Shown: positions 20,176 to 29,930, counted from the stretch's first letter. The stretch: 64,000 nt of DNA from Symbiodinium natans (GCA_905221605.1 CAJNDS010002569.1:188501-252500); one strand, 5' to 3'. Notes: generated by a model not told the origin, from the sequence alone. Program-made: numbers and translations.

Positions 20176-23100
20176 ATGATTTGCATCTACATGCTGTCGG
20201 GCGAGAAGGCTGCGTCGGTCTGGCCAGGCGAGGTGGTCGCCGCACATAGCGACACAGTAGGGGCGCTCAAGCGCCACGTGGGGAAGAAGGCCTGGCTTGC
20301 TTGAAGGACGAATTCAGTCGAGCTCCAAAGTTGAGAGTCATATTTCCCTGCAGGGTATGTGGAGAAAAAGCATTTCAGGCTTTTGATTTTTAGTCTCCAA
20401 CGTATGGAGCAATGAAAGTTGGAAGCAGCAGGCGTTGGGCTTAGGCTAATGGTAGTTTTGGTCACGGCCAGACTGTACCGCACCTTAGGGTGTTACTAAA
20501 ACCCTAAACCCTAAACCCTAAACCCTAAACCCTAAACCCTAAACCCTAAACCCTAAACCCTGAACCCTGAACCCTAAACCCTAAACCCTAAACCCTAAAC
20601 CCTAAACCCTAAACCCTAAACCCTAAACCCTAAACCCTAAACCCTATCCGAGCAGTCCGTCAGCAGTCAAAGCCCCCATGGCCCAGTTGGAAGGCTTTCT
20701 ACAGCATGGGCGCACCTCTGAGTTCTCAAGTTCCTGTTCCTGCATGGGCCATTATGCCCTATAAGCGCCCAAAAAAGGCCCTTTGTAGGGTTGATTTGGG
20801 GATATTAGGCTATTATACCCTATAACCCCATAAGCAGTCCCTTCATAGGGTTGATTTGGGGGGTTCTAGGACCAGCCTGGTTCTTGCCTCGCCTGGTCAG
20901 GTAGGCGTTCCCTGGCTTCGACAGCGGCTGATGCACCAGGGCCAGCTGCTCCGGGATGACCAGAAATTGACGGAGCCTGGGGAGGCCCAGTGGTACTCTT
21001 TGACCTTTTTTTTTTTGGCTATGGGTTCCCTTATAAAGTAACCAACCTTAAAAAGGGTGCCCTTATTGTAGTATGGGTACTGGGTTACCAAGGAGCTGGA
21101 CACACCAGCAGATTTAGAGCTGCTTGTGGTGCCCTGCAGCCAGCCGGAGACTGGGTTGCATGGGATTTTTTGGATGAAAGCCACGGGTGTTCAGGGTTTA
21201 GGGTTCAGGGTTTAGGGTTTAGGGCTAGGGTTTAGGGTGTCGGTTCTTGAAAGGTTCAGTGGGGGCTGAGAGGCCTGGTGCTGTAAACCATACTGACTAC
21301 GAAGTATGACCCTTGCGCTGGGTATCATCCTGAATATGACCCTACGTAAGAAAAAGAAAAAGCAACGAAAACACACTAAAATAGCAACACTAGTAGCAAG
21401 AATAGGTAGTAACAATAATATCAGTACAGAATATGTATATAAGACACATATATACATAATATATCCCTATATATATATATACATATAAATTGTATGTATT
21501 TGTGTGTGTGTGTGTGTGCGTGGTTTTTCTTATTCCTCTTCCTTTTTACTGTTCGAATTTTATGATTCCCATTCGTATTCTTATCTTTACTCTATTCATG
21601 TAACCCACCGGCCCAGTCACAAGGAGCGGGAGCAAGCGCGGAAGCTGACGCACGCAGCCCGGGAGGGTGCCATCGCGGAGCTGGAGTTGCTGTTGCTGTG
21701 GCAGCAGGGGGTTTAGGGTTTAGGGTTTTAGGATTTAGGGTTTAGGGTTTAGGGTTTAGGGTTTAGGAGGGTTTGGGTTTGGGGGGGGTTTGGGTTTAGG
21801 GAGTTTCCGTTCTAGTGCCTATCGGGGGATCGGGGTTGTGAATAGGGTTTAGTGAGGGTTCTTGGCTTGTGTGAGGGTATCATGGTTCAAATAGGGTATT
21901 AGTATCAGGGCTTCGGGCTTTGCATTTTTTGGGTGTAACTTCAATAAGGGGAATTTGGGGTTTCGGGTTTCGAGGTTTGGGGGCACAAGGGGTCTTCGGA
22001 GACTAGGCTTCAGGGGAGGCGGGCATGTACACCCTAGACCCTAAACCCTAAACCCGAAGCCCGAAACCCTAAACCCTAAACCCTAAACCCTAAACCCTAA
22101 ACCCTAAACCCTAAACCCTAAACCCTAAACCCTAAACCCGAAACGAAGCGAAGGCTCAGCCAGCCCTTCGACCCGGACGCCCGGCATGGCAGTGACAGCA
22201 CGCCACTCCAAGCTGCCTCTTCCGTTGGGCACCTTGAGGCCGTTCGCTTGCTGCTGGAGGCTGGGTCTTGCTTGGGGTTTAGGGTTTTGGGTTTTGGGTT
22301 TAGGGTTTAGGGTCTAGGGTCTAGGGTCTAGGGTTTAGGGTTTAGAGGCTGGGTCTCGCTTGGGGGTATGCTTGGAGGTTCATGGTACTTACTCTCCAAA
22401 TATAGCTGTACTTAGAACTGTACTTATATCCATATTAGGGCGTTGGGGCTCATAAGTGGGTCAGAAGTACAGTTTTGATTGCTTAATAAGTACCATGAAC
22501 CTCCAAGCGGAGTTTAGGGTTTTGCAGGGTTTGGTTAAGGTCGTAATCGTTGCACATGTCAACGCTGAGGGGCTCCAACGTGCTGAGTAGACGAGGTGCG
22601 AGATCGACTGGCCCGTGGGGCGCACGCGGCCGACGTGCCCCCTCCAGACCATGTTTCTTTTTGTTCTGCGCGAGGCGTGCTCGAAAATCGTGCTCTCGCC
22701 TAGGCGCGGGCGTGCTTCGTGACATCTGGGCCCTCGCAGGAAAGGCGAAACTGTCTCTCGGACGTCTGAGCTCGCGAAATACGAAACTGCCATTGCTTTT
22801 GGACTTCTGCTGCTCTCTCACTGTTTGGGCTTGTTGCTTGCGGGTTTTAGACATGTAGTGAAGTGAAACTTCGTTCTCTCCGTCGCTTCTCCCTGTACAC
22901 AGGCTGGAGCCAGCAAGGACAACGTTTGTGGCGACACTCCCCTGCTCCTTGGAGATGAAATACACAAACCCTGAGTGGGCCTAGTATAATATAACAGGTA
23001 GTAGCGCCGTGATGTGCACGCCCCAAAAAAGACGATGCGTCGCTCATGAGGCCAGCCCTGCAACAGCAGATCGCCCGAGATACCCACAAAAGGGCACAGC

Positions 23101-24292
23101 GGGTGTTCCCTTGGTCCCTAAACCCAAACCCCAAACCCCAAACCCCAAACCCCAAACCCCAAACCCCAAACCCCAAACCCCAAACCCCAAACCCCAAACC
23201 CCAAACCCCAAAAAACAAAAAACCCCAAACCACCAAAACCTAAACCCAAACACGAAACCCTAAACCCTAAACCCTAAACCCTAAACCCTAAACCCTAAAC
23301 CCTAAACCCTAAACCCTAAACCCTAAACCCTAAACCCTAAACCCCAACCCCTAAACCCTAAACCCTAAACCAAAACCCTAAACCCCAAACCCTAAACCCT
23401 AAACCCCAAACCCTAAACCCCAACCCCTAAACTTCCTAAACCCCAAAACCCCCAAACCCTAAACCCCCTCTGAAGGCTCCTGGCAGCCGACAAGGGCCAC
23501 CTGGAGATTGTAGGGCTGCTGGTGGAGGCGGGCGCCAACTTGGAGAAGACGCGAGCCCTCGGGGCGTCCCCTCTGTGGCTCGCGTGCTCGGGGGGCCACA
23601 GCAAGGTGGCTTGGTGGCCCAGTGGTGCCCTTTTTTGCTTTTTTTTTTTTTTTTAGGTTTTTTGGTTCAAGGTCCTCTTCATATTCAGTAGCCAACCCAA
23701 AAAAGGGTGCCCTTGTTAGATTATAAGATGGTCAATTGCTGGGCCACGGCAAGGTTGTGAAAGTGCTTTTGGAGGCCGGAAGTACCAAGAACAAGGTGGA
23801 CTCCAAAGGATCTTCCCCACTCTGGATCGCGTGCGCCAAGGGCCACCTTGAGGTCGTCTGCCTTTTGATCCTTGGTGGCCCAGTGGTGCCCTTTGCCCTT
23901 TTTTGGGGTTCAAGGTTCCCTTCTAAAGTAACCAACTCCAAAAAGGGTGCCCTTTTTGTAGTATGGTTACTGGGCTTCCAAGGATCCAAGCAGGAGCTCA
24001 CTTGGAGAGGGCCAACGTCCTGGCCGAAACGCCCTTGTGGAAAGCCGCAGAGATGGGCCACACCAAGGTGGTTCATCATCTCCTCCAGGCCGGCGCGGAG
24101 AAAGACCGCGCGGATGCGCGGGGGGCTTCGCCCTTGTGGATTGCCTCGGCCAAGGGGCACCTGCCCATCGTGCGCCTGCTACGTGAGGCCGGCGCAGACC
24201 ACGTCAAGCCCAACGCCCGTGGCGCCACCCCCTTGTGGATCGCCTCACACCACAAACGCCTGGAGGTGGTGAAGTTCTTAGGTGAGAAGTAA
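20176..24292 (+). CDS. Ubiquitin-like/ankyrin-repeat protein (9 exons, 343 aa)
   Basis: Exons 20176-20289, 20901-20972, 21093-21154, 21617-21710, 22164-22259, 22903-22943, 23476-23605, 23754-23874, 23991-24292; 1032 nt, frame intact. The first three exons encode a ubiquitin-like domain (MLSGEKAASV at 6-15, then GVPWLRQRLMHQGQLLRDDQ, ELDTPADLELLVV), the usual N-terminus of dinoflagellate ankyrin proteins. Ankyrin repeats follow: KLTHAAREGAIAELELLL, STPLQAASSVGHLEAVRLLL, GDTPLLLAADKGHLEIVGLL, ASPLWLACSGGHSKVVKVLL, SSPLWIACAKGHLEVVCLLI, ETPLWKAAEMGHTKVVHHLL, ASPLWIASAKGHLPIVRLLR and ATPLWIAS; stop TAA at 24290. Presumed protein-protein scaffold in the cytosol or nucleus. Donors: GC (introns 1, 5, 6), GA (intron 2), GT (3, 4, 7, 8). 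Introns 2, 7 and 8 are family A introners; the other five contain telomere-like tracts. The repeat periodicity independently supports the joins from exon 5 to the end. Confidence 0.85.
20290..20900 (+). other. Intron 1 (GC-AG) with 20-unit CCCTAAA array
   Basis: 611 nt inside the ubiquitin-like domain, between ...ALKRHVGKK and VGVPWLRQ. Array at 20498-20646. Also an imperfect duplicated segment: CCCTTTGTAGGGTTGATTTG near 20780 and CCCTTCATAGGGTTGATTTG near 20839. Confidence 0.75.
20973..21092 (+). mobile_element. Family A introner (GA-AG)
   Basis: 120 nt; starts GAGCCTGGGGAGGCCCAGTG, ends ACTGGGTTACCAAG, and the next exon starts GAGC. Using GAG as donor keeps LT|ELDTPAD in frame. Confidence 0.8.
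21155..21616 (+). other. Intron 3 with TTTAGGG tract and microsatellites
   Basis: 462 nt GT-AG. F tract 21197-21237; TATA and GT dinucleotide runs 21440-21521; acceptor CACCGGCCCAG. Confidence 0.65.
21711..22163 (+). other. Intron 4 with F tract at 5' end and R tract at 3' end
   Basis: 453 nt. Begins GTTTAGGG (donor is the first unit) and has CCCTAAA at 22032-22140 before acceptor GCTCAGCCAG, so the two ends could pair as a hairpin. Confidence 0.75.
22260..22902 (+). other. Intron 5 (GC-AG) with flanked tract and family B copy
   Basis: 643 nt. Donor GAG|GCTGGG and next exon GCTGGA share a direct repeat. Holds a telomere-like tract between 21-bp direct repeats (22257 and 22345) and a family B element (22369-22506). 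Open frames at 22483-22965 are not supported as exons. Confidence 0.75.
22369..22506. mobile_element. Family B element
   Basis: GCTTGGAGGTTCATGGTACT at the left and AGTACCATGAACCTCCAAGC at the right: 20-bp perfect-looking terminal inverted repeats, 138 bp. Confidence 0.85.
22944..23475 (+). other. Intron 6 (GC-AG) with long CCCTAAA/CCCCAAA array
   Basis: 532 nt. Starts GCTCCTTGG; next exon starts GCTCCTGG, again a direct repeat across the intron. Array 23117-23466, first CCCCAAA units, then CCCTAAA. Confidence 0.75.
23606..23753 (+). mobile_element. Family A introner
   Basis: 148 nt GT-AG. Exon edges repeat: CACAGCAAGGTGG before and CACGGCAAGGTTG after. Contains CTTGGTGGCCCAGTGGTGCC and CTGGGCCAC. 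Splicing gives GGHSK|VVKVLLEAG. Confidence 0.85.
23875..23990 (+). mobile_element. Family A introner
   Basis: 116 nt GT-AG: GTGGCCCAGTGGTGCCCTTT to GGCTTCCAAGGATCCAAG. GATCC flanks the element on both sides. Keeps the 33-residue ankyrin spacing exactly. Confidence 0.85.
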
Positions 24293-24391
24293 GCCTCTGC
24301 GCCATCCTGCTAGGAACCACAGCTGTTATGTGGGGTCCCGAAATGCCCCTGAACCCTAAGCCACATAAACCCAAAAAACGTGGGCCAGCAG

Positions 24392-24467
24392 AGAGCCCAG
24401 ATTCGTCGGCTCGGACCCAAGAGCGGATCGTTTCCCGACTGCTGGCGGAAAAGGAGTTGGGGCGTGG
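24392..24467 (+). CDS. Internal exon
   Basis: GGGCCAGCAG then SPDSSARTQERIVSRLLAEK then ELGR; donor TGG|GTTTAGGG. Confidence 0.5.
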
Positions 24468-24556
24468 GTTTAGGGTTTAGGGTTTAGGGTTTAGGGTTTA
24501 GGGTTTAGGGTTTAGGGTTTAGGGTTTAGGGTTTAGGGTTTAGGGTTTAGGGTTTA
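24468..24556 (+). repeat. TTTAGGG array, 12 units
   Basis: Begins at the donor of the preceding exon. The next 580 bp (to 25139) hold AT-rich GATTAATTAAGG and CTTAATTAAAAGG arms and no firm exon. Confidence 0.96.
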
Positions 24557-25139
24557 TAGGACTTAATCATGTTGCAAGGCTTCTTCAGGCTTTCGTGCAA
24601 CATCTTCATGGATTTGTTCGAGTAGTCTTGAAGGCTTTGAGGACTTCGGAGGGGTACTAGGGGGTTCTAGCTGCATTCTGTGTTCTTTGGGGGTTGATTA
24701 ATTAAGGTTCCAAGGCTTATACGAGAACAGTTTCTGTGTGGTAGTTTTTCTGTTTGGTGGCGCTGGTGACGTTGTCGACGTTTGCCTTTCTAGGTTCTTT
24801 GCTGGGGGGCCCTGAAAAATCTGCTGAAAAGCTTAATTAAAAGGCTCAAGGGCCTACGTGTATTCAGAGGTTCGTTCTCTTCTGCGGGCAGATTCAGGTT
24901 TAGGGGCTTACAAGGATATCAGGTTTTCTTTTTTGGGGTGGGGGGCCGGGGGCGTCCCAAGCTCAAGGGTATGCACTGCTGCTTGTGGCCGGGTTTAGGG
25001 TTTAGGGTGCCCTGTGCCCATATAAGCCCTTTCAGCTGTGGGGATCTGATAAACCTCGTACATAGTCATTGCTTGTCATCCTTGTAGCCCTAAGCCCTAA
25101 ACCCTAAACCCTAAACCGACTTGGGCTGCGGGTCTCCAG

Positions 25140-25211
25140 CTCCGAGACGGCATCCGCGAACCTAGGGTCCACCAAACACCTATAGGTTTGCTTTGTGGTG
25201 CTTTGCTGTAA
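25140..25211 (+). CDS. Terminal exon
   Basis: GGGTCTCCAG then LRDGIREPRVHQTPIGLLCG, TAA at 25209. Confidence 0.4.
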   Translation, partial: LRDGIREPRVHQTPIGLLCGALL

Positions 25212-25643
25212 CTTGAGATCGTCCTAAAACCCTAAAACCCTAAACCCTGAACCCTCAACCCTAAAGATCCAATGCAAGACACGGGGGGTGGTCGCAGGCT
25301 CAACGCGCATGGAGGCCAAATGCTGCTGAGTGTGCGACGACAGGACGCCCACACCTGTGAGCAGCTCTTTCTTGGTTCGGGTTCGGACTTGTCGAGGTGT
25401 TTCTTGAAGGCTCTTGAGGTATTCGGTTTAAGTTTACAGGCTTTGTCCTGTATCGATCTCCACATTCGGGGGCAATTAGGGGGCGAGGGGCCTGGTTTCG
25501 GAGATTTGGCCGCATTTGAGTCTAGATTTGAAGGTCCGTTTTTGCTACGATGGCAGGGCTTGCCTGGAACGCCAATTGAGTCAGGAGGTCCGGTTTATAC
25601 CCTAAACCCTGAACCCAAAACCCTAAACCCTAAACTACCTCTC

Positions 25644-25826
25644 ATGGTGTCGGCGGTGTTTTCGATGATGACACGGCTTTCCAGGTGGGCCAAGGTAGCT
25701 TGGGACAGGGCTGGCTTTCTCAGGAGCCAGGCGTGGCCGTACTGTGTCACGCTGGCTCTCCTGGAGCAGCCCCGTCAGAGAGCTGCCAGTTTGTTGAGAC
25801 ATGAACTCCTATCCATAAGACCCTAA
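25644..25826 (+). CDS. Small ORF, 60 aa
   Basis: ATG at 25644: MVSAVFSMMTRLSRWAKVAW onward, Arg/Leu-rich, ending at a TAA formed by CCCTAAA. The frame is open further upstream (25272), where antisense is also open. Confidence 0.35.
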   Translation: MVSAVFSMMTRLSRWAKVAWDRAGFLRSQAWPYCVTLALLEQPRQRAASLLRHELLSIRP

Positions 25827-26540
25827 ACCCTAAACCCTAAACCCTAAACCCTAAACCCTAAACCTTGCTATCTACACATGGCGTAGCATCAAGGTTTGTG
25901 AGCATGTGAATATCAGCGGCTGGCCCCAATGAACTTCATCCAGTCCGAGTGCAACTGAATAAAGTGCCCCTTTTTTTATGGCAGCAGCCCGACATGATCC
26001 TCTACCTTCCGAACCATGCAGCATGCTGGTGACTGCCAGTGCGAAGTCAAGAGCACTAGATGGACCGAACACGATAGGAAGTAGGGTTTATATTGCTGCT
26101 ATTGGTGAGTGTATATAAGATGCCTTTTAATCTTGGTGAGAGAAGAAAAAAACTGCCTAGCAGCTGTCTGCGACCTTTCGAGATAGATCGACATAGCATG
26201 TACAGGGAGAAGCCCTTCCCAGAGAAAGGCTATCTCCGATCATGCGCAGGGGCTCCACCACGGAGGGTGTTTTTGTCACGAACCTGGGGTCCTATAGGGT
26301 CGATCGTAGCCCTAAACCCTAAACCCCCAAACCCTAAACCCCAAACCCTGAACCCTAAGTGCTTGGCACATGTCAGGAGTGCAAACTCCGACTCCAGGTA
26401 GTTTATAGAGGTGCGCGTAGGCGACTCAGGGGTTAGAGGCTCTCGGGTCCTAGGGGTAAGGGTTTAGGGTTTAGGGTTTAGGGTTTCGGGTTTAGGGTTT
26501 AGGGTTTAGGGCCCAAACCCAAAACCCTAAACCGCCGAGA
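25827..26540. other. Unassigned with tracts
   Basis: R tract 25820-25866; weak opposing ORFs 25872-26072 (minus) and 26093-26290 (plus), neither recognised; F tract 26458-26512. Confidence 0.4.
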
Positions 26541-26568
26541 CTATTCTATTGAAAAAAGTGCCTTGTTG

Positions 26569-26750
26569 GGATATTTCATCTTGTCCCTTATTGGCTCAAG
26601 AAGATGATTTTTGAAGATGATACTTCGAAATTCCTGTTTGACGGGCCATCCTAGCACTAAACCCCAAACCCTAAACCCCAAACCCCAAACCCTAAACCCT
26701 AAACCCTTAACCCTACATTCTGGTTCATCCGTGTTTCTTTCTTTCTTTGA
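26569..26750 (+). repeat. Two-copy unit with embedded telomere-like array (copy 2)
   Basis: CCCTTATTGGCTCAAGAAG, GGGCCATCCTAG, eight CCCTAAA/CCCCAAA units, ACATTCTGGTTCATCCGTGT, CTTTCTTTCTTT: same order as 7290-7470, different array length and composition. Confidence 0.75.
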
Positions 26751-26893
26751 TGGGTGGGTGGGTGGGGGCACCTTCTGTGCTGGAGACTCCTGCGTGGGGC
26801 TGCCCAAGAACGTTTTGGCCTGCCCTTAAGGGCTTTTTGGGTTTAGGGTTGAGGTTTAAGGTTTAGGGTTTAGGGTCTAGGGTCTAGGGTCTA

Positions 26894-26962
26894 GGGGTTG
26901 TAAGTACAGTTATAAGTACAATTATAGTTGGTTCATAAGTACCATGAACCGTCAAGTAGAGA
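26894..26962. mobile_element. Family B partial copy
   Basis: GTACAGTTATAAGTACAATT and CATAAGTACCATGAACCGTC match the right half of other B copies. Confidence 0.65.
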
Positions 26963-26993
26963 GGCATAGGATCTGTAGAGATCTAAGGTCTAA

Positions 26994-27100
26994 GGGTAGT
27001 TACATGGGCCCTTGGGTTGTTTCGGTTGCAAACGGGGTATATAAGGGGTCCCCGTTTAAGGGCCCATACTAAGGGACCATGTCACAATCCTAAGATGAGT
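26994..27100. mobile_element. Family C element
   Basis: GGGTAGTTACATGGGCCCTT and GGGCCCATACTAAGGGACC; about 105 bp. A family F copy (27107-27205) abuts it. Confidence 0.7.
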
Positions 27101-27106
27101 GGGTGT

Positions 27107-27205
27107 GTCCGAAATTAGGTACCTTGTTGGCGTCCTTATCACAAGGGAATCTTACTAGTTGGGGGCTCTATATTAGGGGGGGTCCCATATTTTCGGAAAC
27201 CCGCA
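27107..27205. mobile_element. Family F element
   Basis: CCGAAATTAGGTACCTTG at the left, CCCATATTTTCGGAAACCC at the right; same internal order as 3985 and 16838. Confidence 0.6.
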
Positions 27206-27348
27206 AGTGAGCAGCTTTCTGAGCAGCCGAATAGTATAGGTTCAATAGGTTGAGCCCTGAAACACTTTTGCCGTGAGCGAGTCCGAACCCCCCCTCCCCC
27301 CCGCCCCCCCAAGGGCTTATTTTAGGCTTTGGGGAGGTTCGGATAAAG

Positions 27349-27450
27349 GTTTAGGGTTTAGGGTTTAGGGTTTAGGGTTTAGGGTTTAGGGTTTAGGGTT
27401 TAGGGTTTAGGGTTTAGGGTTTAGGGTTTAGGGTTTAGGGTTTAGGGTTT
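27349..27450 (+). repeat. TTTAGGG array, 14 units
   Basis: Clean tract. Confidence 0.97.
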
Positions 27451-27671
27451 GGGCCTTTCTTGGCGAGCCCCGTAGTCATCTGAGCTGATCTCAATCCGAA
27501 GAGGCTGAGTCTATTCCTGCAAAAAGGATGCCACCATGACTGATGGTTTTAGGGTTTCGGGTTTAGGGGTTTAGGGATTAGGGGAGAGATCTCGCTTGAA
27601 TCAGATGCTGCTCCAAATTACATTGCCATGCTAGGCACTTTTTTGCCCATAAGCCTTAAACCTGACCATAC

Positions 27672-27786
27672 GTGGCAGCCCAGTGGTACCCTTTTCCCTT
27701 TTTTGTTTCAAGACTCCATTAAAGAATTATGAAGTAACCAACCCCAAAAGGGGTGCCCACATTGTAATCTGGTTGCTGGGCTCGGT
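27672..27786 (+). mobile_element. Family A introner
   Basis: GTGGCAGCCCAGTGGTACCC to GGTTGCTGGGCTCGG, with the conserved core AAGTAACCAACCCCAAAAGG. Flanking exons not resolved. Confidence 0.7.
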
Positions 27787-27865
27787 GGGATACTTGGGAT
27801 TAGGCTTTTCCAAGGTTCTGCCGTTCCTTTTCCGAGGCTTTGTTCTCTGCATTTGGTTTTTCCAG

Positions 27866-27931
27866 ACTCCGGTGTTCCAGGCCTACTCAGCACAGCTTCT
27901 CACTCAATGCCAAGGCTTCCTTTTTTGCTAA
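27866..27931 (+). CDS. Terminal exon
   Basis: Excellent acceptor CTGCATTTGGTTTTTCCAG; TPVFQAYSAQLLTQCQGFLF, TAA at 27929. Confidence 0.5.
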   Translation, partial: TPVFQAYSAQLLTQCQGFLFC

Positions 27932-28190
27932 GTGGTCCTTTCCAAGGTTTTAGGGTTAGTGTCAATCACAAGTGAGTGGGGTGGCGGGCAGGTTTAAGGT
28001 TTAGCCACAGACAACCCTGCTCACCCCATTCACCCTAAACCCTAAACCCTAAACCCTAAGCCCTTGACAATACCGGCTCAACGACCTGCAGCACCAGAAG
28101 TCGGGGGAGAGCCGTATTTGACACACGTTAGAGGTTTTGGGTTTCAGGGTTTCAGATTTTAGGTCTCCGAAAGCGTAACCTATTGGAACT

Positions 28191-28301
28191 AAACCCTAAA
28201 CCCTAAACCCTAAACCCTAAACCCTAAACCCTAAACCCTAAACCCTAAACCCTAAACCCTAAACCCTAAACCCTAAACCCTAAACCCTAAACCCTAAACC
28301 C
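28191..28301 (-). repeat. CCCTAAA array, 15 units
   Basis: Clean tract. Confidence 0.97.
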
Positions 28302-28393
28302 TTCCTGGTTATGGTTGCATGTGAAGTGGAAGGGGCAAGGCCCCGGCTACCGAATCTTTCCGAAACCCTGAACCCTGAACCCTCAAACATCAG

Positions 28394-28471
28394 GTGGCAC
28401 TTGCGAGGCCCAACATTCTATGTCATTTAAGGTTCAGCTTCCTCAGCGGTATACTTTCCGCAAAGCCCTAG
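28394..28471 (+). CDS. Terminal exon
   Basis: AAACATCAG then VALARPNILCHLRFSFLSGI; TAG at 28469. Confidence 0.4.
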   Translation: MALARPNILCHLRFSFLSGILSAKP

Positions 28472-28555
28472 GCCCTCAACCCTCAACCCTCAACCCTGAA
28501 CCCTGAACCCTGAACCCTGAACCCTGAACCCTGAACCCGAAACAATTCCAAGCAG

Positions 28556-28601
28556 CAACCTGCCGCCGGTTTTTCGGCCATGCTTCTTGCAGGAGCCCTG
28601 G
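28556..28601 (+). CDS. Short internal exon
   Basis: TTCCAAGCAG then QPAAGFSAMLLAGAL; donor TGG|GTTCCTTTAGG. Possibly upstream part of the next model. Confidence 0.4.
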
Positions 28602-28705
28602 GTTCCTTTAGGATTCAGGGTTCAGGATTCAGGATTCAGGATTTAGGGTTTAGGGTTTAGGGTTCAGGGTTCAGGGTTTAGGGTTTAGGGTTTACAGTAC
28701 TGGAG

Positions 28706-28823
28706 GGTAGTTGCATGGGCCCTTAATGTGGTCCCAAGCATCTTTGAAGGGTTCTGATGTATGGGCCCTCAACTTGGGTATAAGTGTTAAGGGCCCATAC
28801 GAAGTGACCATGTAACTACCTTT
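28706..28823. mobile_element. Family C element
   Basis: GGGTAGTTGCATGGGCCC and GACCATGTAACTACC form terminal inverted repeats; inner TATGGGCCC/GGGCCCATA also pair. 118 bp. Confidence 0.8.
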
Positions 28824-28833
28824 AGACAGCTAG

Positions 28834-29401
28834 GGCTTCAGACCCGTGAGGGGGTTCTTAAGTTTCCTTGCGTGGGAGCAAGAGTCCGAGAAGACGGCAG
28901 ACGACAGGTTATCGGCCATTTCCTTTGGTGGTGAGGCGTTTGGTAGCCCAGAGGTACCCTTTCCACATCTTTTGGTTACGGGTTCCCTTCTACAGTCACC
29001 AACCCCAAAAAACGAATACCCTGATGATAACATGAATACTGGGCTACCAACAAGGCTACGGCCCGAGCTGACGCCATGGCCGCTGGCCTCGTCGACAGCT
29101 GGCAAGAACCCAGAATGCTGCACATCATGACACAACCCCCTTGGTAGCCCAGTGGTACCCGTTGTGCCTTGATTTTTTGGGTTCAAGGTTCCCTTATGAA
29201 GTAACCTTCCCCAAGAAAGGGTGCCCTTGTTTGCAGATGGTTACCGGGCTGCCAAGAAACCCTAAACTCTAAACCCTAAATCCTAAAACCCTAAACCGCC
29301 ACTGTTGCATCAGCCGTTGGGGTGGCTTCTTCGCAGTGGCATGTTCAGTTGTTGTTCCTTTTCGGTGGTCAAGGTCATACGAACGACTCCCAGTTACTTA
29401 G
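28834..29401 (+). CDS. Three-exon gene end with two family A introners
   Basis: Exons 28834-28935, 29055-29143, 29314-29401, all in frame: ESEKTADDRLSAISFGGE|ATARADAMAAGLVDSW...LHIMTQPPC|RWGGFFAVACSVVVPF, ending RSYERLPVT and TAG at 29399. The last exon has a hydrophobic helix followed by Arg, so the protein may end in a membrane anchor. First intron GC-AG, second GT-AG. The second is an introner fused to a CCCTAAA tract. True 5' end unknown. Confidence 0.6.
28936..29054 (+). mobile_element. Family A introner (GC-AG)
   Basis: 119 nt; GCGTTTGGTAGCCCAGAGG to ACTGGGCTACCAACAAG; following exon starts GCTACGG, so GC sits on both borders. Confidence 0.8.
29144..29313 (+). mobile_element. Family A introner plus CCCTAAA tract in one intron
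   Basis: 170 nt GT-AG. Introner 29144-29257 (GTAGCCCAGTGGTACCC to GGGCTGCCAAG) runs straight into CCCTAAA units before acceptor GTTGCATCAG. Confidence 0.7.
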
Positions 29402-29494
29402 CGTTTAGGGTTTAGGGCTTAGGGTTTAAGGTTTAGGGCTTAGGGTTTAGGCTTTAGGCTTTTGGCTTTAGGGTTTAGGATTCAGGGCTTTGAG

Positions 29495-29578
29495 GGCCGT
29501 CAAGAAATACATTGGGGAGGCTTTGGGCTCGACTCGGAACATGGGCATTGGCCAAATCGGCGTTCCCTATATAGGAGG
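29495..29578 (+). CDS. TRPM/LSDAT-like exon
   Basis: AGGGCTTTGAG then AVKKYIGEALGSTRNMGIGQ and IGVPYIGG. The pattern V.K..GEAL....IGI resembles the SLOG-type N-terminal domain of TRPM channels and LSDAT_euk proteins, common in protists. Donor assumed at GG|GTTTCGGG; homology is by eye only. Confidence 0.4.
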
Positions 29579-29835
29579 GTTTCGGGTCGAGCGTCCCCCT
29601 TTCCTAAACCTTAACCCCTAAAGCTTAAACCCAAAGAAGGGTTTAGGGTTTAGGGTTTAGGGTTTAGGGTTTAGGGTTTAGGGTTTAGGGTCTCTGCACA
29701 TCAAGCTTGTCCTTGCACATGTTTACTTGTCGAGGTTCCCCGCTTTAGGGTTTGGAGTTTAGGGTTTAGGGTTCAGGGTTTAGGGTTTAGGGTTCCTTTC
29801 AAGAACCATGATGCTCTCTGCTCTGTGTTGAGTAG

Positions 29836-29930
29836 ATGTTTGGATCCGGAATCCTAGTCCATGTGAAGACGCCAAAAAAAAGCGTGACAGCAGGAGCGCG
29901 GAGGCTGCTGGCGCCGTCTCTACGACAGCA
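29836..29930 (+). CDS. Possible first exon
   Basis: GAGTAGATG; MFGSGILVHVKTPKKSVTAG then ARRLLAPSLRQQ; donor CAG|GTGCCGG. Confidence 0.4.

Noticed and set aside
22483-22965. 160-aa minus ORF
   Set aside because: Lies mostly in intron 5 of the ankyrin gene, overlaps the family B element, and runs antisense to the exon at 22903-22943.
23009-23263. Long ORFs of NPKPQTPNPKPQT or GFGVWGLGF type
   Set aside because: These are translations of CCCCAAA/TTTGGGG arrays; the same low-complexity peptides occur at every array on both strands.
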